Source: Acidobacteriota bacterium (GTDB lineage Bacteria > Acidobacteriota > Blastocatellia > Pyrinomonadales > Pyrinomonadaceae). Taken from it: a stretch of DNA of 64,000 nucleotides. The notes beneath the pieces were generated by a model. The model was not told where the DNA came from. It did not search any database and worked only from the letters and a program-made list of their open reading frames with translations. The stretch covers positions 310,001-374,000 of the forward strand of contig JAHBSI010000001.1 in the NCBI GenBank assembly GCA_019639195.1, read 5' to 3'. This document shows, piece by piece, positions 62,521 to 64,000 of this stretch. The stretch's first letter is position 1, and each line of letters begins with the position of its first letter. The position numbers and the translations under genes are program-made.

Positions 62521-64000
62521 ATGGACAATCATCTGATCATTACTTGCGTGATCCTTGGGGTTGCGCTCGTGCTTTTTTTAAGCGGCAGGCTTGCGGCGGA
62601 CCTCGTTGCGCTTCTCGTTGTCGTCGCTCTCGGGCTCACTGGAGTTCTTACGCCGGTGGAGGCCTTTTCGGGCTTTAGCCGCTCGGCCGTCATCGTGATC
62701 ATCTCGATCTTCGTGCTCACTGAATCGCTCCAGCGCACCGGTGTGACCGAACAGGTCGGCAACATCCTGCTGAAGGTCGGCGGCACCGGCGAATTGCGTC
62801 TTACTATTGTCGTAATGATCGCCGGCGCGTTCCTCTCGCTCTTTATGAACAACATCGCGTCGGCAGCCGTGCTGTTGCCGGCGATGTCGGGCCTTGCAAA
62901 ACGCTCGGGCGTGAACACTTCGCGGCTTTTGATACCGCTCGCGTTCTCGACGATCCTCGGCGGAACGGCCACGCTCTTTACCACGTCGAACATCATTCTG
63001 AATTCGGCACTTCGTGACAACGACATTCCGGTCTTCGGACTGACGGATTTTGGATACGTCGGCCTTCCGATCGTCATCGTCGGCATTCTTTACGTCGCGT
63101 TCATCGGCCGCAATTCACTGCCCGGCGAATCACCGCTCGAACGCACCCAAATGCCGTCATCCGACCAAAGCGACCTTATCAAGGCATATGGACTCGGCGC
63201 GATGCTCTTTAAGGCACGCGTGCCCGATGGTTCGATCCTTATCGACCGCACGATCGCCGAGTGCACGCTACGTGAGGATTATGACGTCAACATAGTCGGC
63301 ATTGAACGCGCTGGAAAACGCATTCTGCATCCGACGCCGCAAAGGCACATTCGGCGGGGCGACATTCTCGTTCTCGAGGGTGATGAAGCAGATTTTCGCC
63401 GACGTGATATCGAACCCTTTATGGAGTTCCTGCCCGAGACCGACTGGACCGAGAGCGACCTCGAATCTCCGGCGATCGACGTTGTCGAGGCAATGCTCGC
63501 ACCGCGTTCACGCCTGATCGGCAAGACGATCCGCGACGCGCACTTCCGTGAAAAATATGGAATGAGCGTTCTCGCGATCTGGCATGGCGACCGCGAGGTC
63601 ATCACCGATCTCGGCGATGAAAAGCTGCACTTCGGTGACGCTCTCCTTCTTCAGGGGCCGCGCGAACGCCTCCATGTTCTGAAGGACGATCCCGACATCA
63701 TCTTGCTAGGCTCCGACGAAGAGGCCGAGATCACCGTGCCGGGCAAAGGACGAGCGGCGTTGATGATCTTTTTCGGCACGCTCATTCTCGCGGCATTCCT
63801 GCCGGAGCTGACCGCCGCAATTATGCTCGGCGGAGCTCTTGCGATGGTCGTTATCCGAATTATCACGACCGAACAGGCATATTCCGCGATCGGTTGGAAG
63901 AGCGTCTTTCTTGTCGCCGGAATGCTGCCGATGGGCGACGCTCTGCAAAAAACGAATGCCGCGGGCTATGCCGCTCAGGGCCTGCTGCATCTGCTCGGCG
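62521..64000 (+). CDS. SLC13-type transporter with TrkA-C (RCK-C) domains, 3' end cut off
   Basis: 493 residues are visible from ATG 62521 and the frame is still open at the window edge. The N-terminal part has several spans (LIITCVILGVALVLFLSGRL, ADLVALLVVVALGLTGVLTP, SRSAVIVIISIFVLTESLQR, and FMNNIASAAVLLPAMSGLA with the conserved N-N pair, then TTSNIILNSAL). Two TrkA-C modules follow at about 220-295 (IAECTLREDYDVNIVGIERA, GDILVLEGDEADF) and 315-385 (GKTIRDAHFREKYGMSVLAI, FGDALLLQGPRERL). A second transport half begins after them. This layout is that of the SLC13/DASS family with a cytosolic RCK pair. Substrate is unknown; sulfate or dicarboxylate is likely. Confidence 0.9.
   Translation, partial: MDNHLIITCVILGVALVLFLSGRLAADLVALLVVVALGLTGVLTPVEAFSGFSRSAVIVIISIFVLTESLQRTGVTEQVGNILLKVGGTGELRLTIVVMIAGAFLSLFMNNIASAAVLLPAMSGLAKRSGVNTSRLLIPLAFSTILGGTATLFTTSNIILNSALRDNDIPVFGLTDFGYVGLPIVIVGILYVAFIGRNSLPGESPLERTQMPSSDQSDLIKAYGLGAMLFKARVPDGSILIDRTIAECTLREDYDVNIVGIERAGKRILHPTPQRHIRRGDILVLEGDEADFRRRDIEPFMEFLPETDWTESDLESPAIDVVEAMLAPRSRLIGKTIRDAHFREKYGMSVLAIWHGDREVITDLGDEKLHFGDALLLQGPRERLHVLKDDPDIILLGSDEEAEITVPGKGRAALMIFFGTLILAAFLPELTAAIMLGGALAMVVIRIITTEQAYSAIGWKSVFLVAGMLPMGDALQKTNAAGYAAQGLLHLLG

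Overview
The window looks like chromosomal DNA from a Gram-negative bacterium with an outer membrane: it has BamA, a Skp-like chaperone, LpxA, many lipoproteins and a type VI secretion system (T6SS). Gene content, moderately high G+C, the sdhC type, an RpoB larger than the proteobacterial form and many small hairpin repeats would suit an acidobacterium, perhaps of the Blastocatellia. That is an inference from overall impression; no 16S gene is present to settle it.

Region 1 (1-4026, + strand) is a tight four-gene run: two unrecognised proteins (the first cut by the window edge), an ATP-dependent DNA ligase, and a fusion of an archaeo-eukaryotic primase (AEP) domain with a HAD-type phosphatase domain. 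Polymerase, end-phosphatase and ligase are the activities combined in bacterial LigD, but the parts here are arranged differently and no Ku is visible. It is the best candidate for an undescribed system. Region 2 (4127-6638) has a STAS protein and a GAF/HD-GYP phosphodiesterase in tandem, and a convergent LysR regulator.

Region 3 (6841-11913) is the succinate dehydrogenase operon sdhC-sdhA-sdhB, split between sdhA and sdhB by a GH19-like cell-wall hydrolase and a lipoprotein. Region 4 (12416-19615) is the envelope cluster bamA, skp-like, fabZ, a small membrane protein, lpxA, a double-CxxC mini-protein and an FHA/transmembrane/DUF5715-like protein. Region 5 (19667-25221) has a NorD-like VWA protein and two exported PQQ-type sugar dehydrogenase-like proteins.

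Region 6 (25436-40399, - strand) is a T6SS cluster read tssA, tssB, tssC, hcp, tssE, tssF, tssG, clpV, a small putative caspase/CHAT-like protein, vgrG with a C-terminal M91-like metallopeptidase, an overlapping lipoprotein (candidate immunity protein) and a PAAR protein. TssJ, TssK, TssL and TssM are absent from the window.

Region 7 (40562-55607, - strand) is the transcription/translation block read tRNA-Tyr, tRNA-Gly, tRNA-Thr, tuf, rpmG, tRNA-Trp, secE, nusG, rplK, rplA, rplJ, rplL, rpoB, rpoC, with a good promoter at its head and a clear terminator at its end. RpoB carries an eight-cysteine insertion near its N-terminus. Region 8 (55648-64000) holds xerD, a four-gene membrane-protein/regulator operon, a lipoprotein, ettA and a divergent, truncated SLC13-type transporter.

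Several intergenic gaps contain families of small perfect hairpins, many with the loop context GC-TTTA-GC or its relatives. Two of these elements, inside the ribosomal/tuf block, share the same nested design.
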